Shown: piece by piece, positions 63,288 to 64,000 of the stretch
Layout: each line of letters starts with the position of its first letter
How positions within the stretch are numbered: position 1 is the stretch's first letter
DNA from: Acidilobus saccharovorans 345-15
GTDB lineage: Archaea > Thermoproteota > Thermoprotei_A > Sulfolobales > Acidilobaceae
Length of the DNA stretch: 64,000 bases
Reading direction: 5' to 3'
NCBI RefSeq assembly: GCF_000144915.1
Contig: NC_014374.1
Location: forward strand, 186,001-250,000
The notes under the pieces: model-generated
Seen by the model: the letters and a program-made list of their open reading frames with translations, nothing else
Databases searched by the model: none
Told to the model about the DNA's origin: nothing
Translations under genes and position numbers: made by a program

Positions 63288-63362
63288 GGACCCGTAGCTC
63301 AGCCAGGACGGAGCGTCGGCCCTCTAAGCCGATGGTCGGGGGTTCAAATCCCCCCGGGTCCG
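63288..63362 (+). tRNA. tRNA-Arg (anticodon TCT)
   Basis: Acceptor GGACCCG/CGGGTCC, D stem GCTC/GAGC, anticodon stem TCGGC/GCCGA with loop CCTCTAA, T arm with TTCAAAT, discriminator G. No CCA is encoded. The TATA-like GTTTTTAAGC lies about 25-33 bases upstream. The downstream flank changes to AT-rich sequence, so this tRNA is a probable attachment site for an integrated element. Confidence 0.95.
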
Positions 63363-63428
63363 CTATAAATCATAAATTTCATTAAGCTATACTTTTCAGA
63401 TCCATATAAACTGGTTATGGTTCCCAAT

Positions 63429-63960
63429 TTATGAGAGGACTGGGAACTCATGGAAGAAATAGGAAAGGATATCGACAGGGAAGAGTGGTTCAGCAAGATT
63501 AATATTAATGCAACAAATAGCGATATTAGGTTTAATATTATAAATTTCTTTAAAACAAGATGGGCTTTAACGAGGCTTGCTCTAAATTAAAAGCACCAAA
63601 TCAAGCCTGCATATATAGGCAAAGGAGGGTGCCTGATGAAGTTGTAAGGGAACCCCTAAATTATTGAGTAAAGAAGAGTTTGATAAATAGTCGTAGGATG
63701 GAATAAATTAAAGACATTAGGAGTCGTAAAAATGAATCTATAGACTATTCCTTGGGATTAAGGGAGGGAGCAAACCATGCGATTGGGTCTATTTAAGCAA
63801 CAATACCTTAAAATTAATAGAAAATATCTCTCCTAGACGCTTAAACAAAGGCCAGGTAGCAAGTATGCAAAGAGAAACAACTTGATTTTACCAATGCCTA
63901 GGGAAGCAGCCAGATTTATACAGTCAAGAGGTTTGGGTTTCTGTTGAATCTTGGGGTGCT
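63429..63960 (+). pseudogene. Decayed integrase-like gene
   Basis: Fragments on the plus strand can be linked only by frameshifts. The first open piece (63450-63590, ATG, 46 codons) contains EEIGKDIDREEWFSKI and FNIINFFKTRW. A shifted frame continues MGFNEACSKLKAPNQ and RRVPDEVVREPLNY. A further shift gives LSKEEFDK. A last piece near 63886-63945 reads LPMPREAARFIQSRG. The order and phrases resemble archaeal plasmid or virus tyrosine recombinases, and the position next to a tRNA fits. This is memory-based recognition, not a search. The whole stretch 63363-64000 is AT-rich and has no intact gene. Confidence 0.45.
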
Positions 63961-64000
63961 CCATTTAGGGCGTTGCAAGTATAGTTATAGAAAGGTATAA

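Noticed and set aside
1-64000. CRISPR arrays, rRNA genes, intact insertion sequences
   Set aside because: I read the window for regularly spaced repeats, rRNA landmarks and transposase motifs and found none.

Overview
This window reads as a chromosomal segment of a hyperthermophilic crenarchaeon (Thermoproteota). Evidence: the proteins are archaeal throughout (TBP, two PCNA paralogues, small primase subunit with a GINS subunit, DNA topoisomerase VI, aIF2-alpha/Nop10, deoxyhypusine synthase, aTrm11-type and Trm1 tRNA methylases, eL14/eL42/eS27/eS4, GAPOR-like tungsto-enzyme). TTG and GTG starts are frequent, TATA boxes of the TTTAAA type sit 25-40 bases upstream of many genes, and cbf5 carries a bulge-helix-bulge intron at the crenarchaeal position. 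The GC-rich base composition and gene content fit the Acidilobales/Desulfurococcales best; that placement is inference.

Layout. 1-5.5 kb: tRNA-Ser, intron-containing cbf5, eL14, a MoaD-MoaE fusion and a TRASH zinc protein, divergent from an Lhr-type helicase. 5.5-14.4 kb: small membrane and ribbon-helix-helix genes, a RFAP-synthase-like GHMP protein, FKBP, a NIP7/NOP2-Sun rRNA modification pair, NadM, an adenosine-specific kinase family protein, the UPF0200/UPF0201 pair, RNase Z, the G10 tRNA methylase and tRNA-Thr with a D-arm intron. 14.6-24.5 kb: polyprenyl-phosphate mannosyltransferase, TBP, the PCNA-PriS-GINS replication operon, tRNA-Asn, eL42-eS27 convergent with aIF2-alpha-Nop10, adenylate kinase, SecY and tRNA-Leu. 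24.5-36 kb: an unrecognised 392-residue protein, protein disulfide oxidoreductase, two HTH regulators, THEP1, Trm1, a probable unannotated RNA locus, DUF373, the structural subunit of tRNA-splicing endonuclease, and a three-gene pilus/secretion operon. 36-46 kb: topoisomerase VI, a second PCNA and the ribosomal operon from uS19 to uS8, with Rpp29 inside it. 46-63 kb: Met-, Cys- and Ala-tRNA synthetases, two overlapping predicted nucleotidyltransferases, Hsp20, geranylgeranyl reductase, a UbiA prenyltransferase, GAPOR, and uL11 and uL1-uL10-L12. 63.3-64 kb: tRNA-Arg followed by AT-rich sequence with a decayed integrase-like gene, the probable edge of an integrated element.

The main theme is information processing. 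RNA maturation is especially dense: Cbf5 and Nop10 (H/ACA pseudouridylation), Rpp29 (RNase P), RNase Z, splicing endonuclease, Trm1, Trm-G10, NOP2/Sun and NIP7. The window contains two splicing substrates (cbf5 mRNA and tRNA-Thr) together with a subunit of the enzyme that would cut them. I found no CRISPR array, rRNA gene, intact insertion sequence or recognisable defence island. The most interesting items are the two introns, the predicted RNA near 30.1 kb, the overlapping nucleotidyltransferase pair, the MoaD-MoaE fusion, the perfect 127-bp repeat shared by the uL10 and L12 tails, and the element border at tRNA-Arg.
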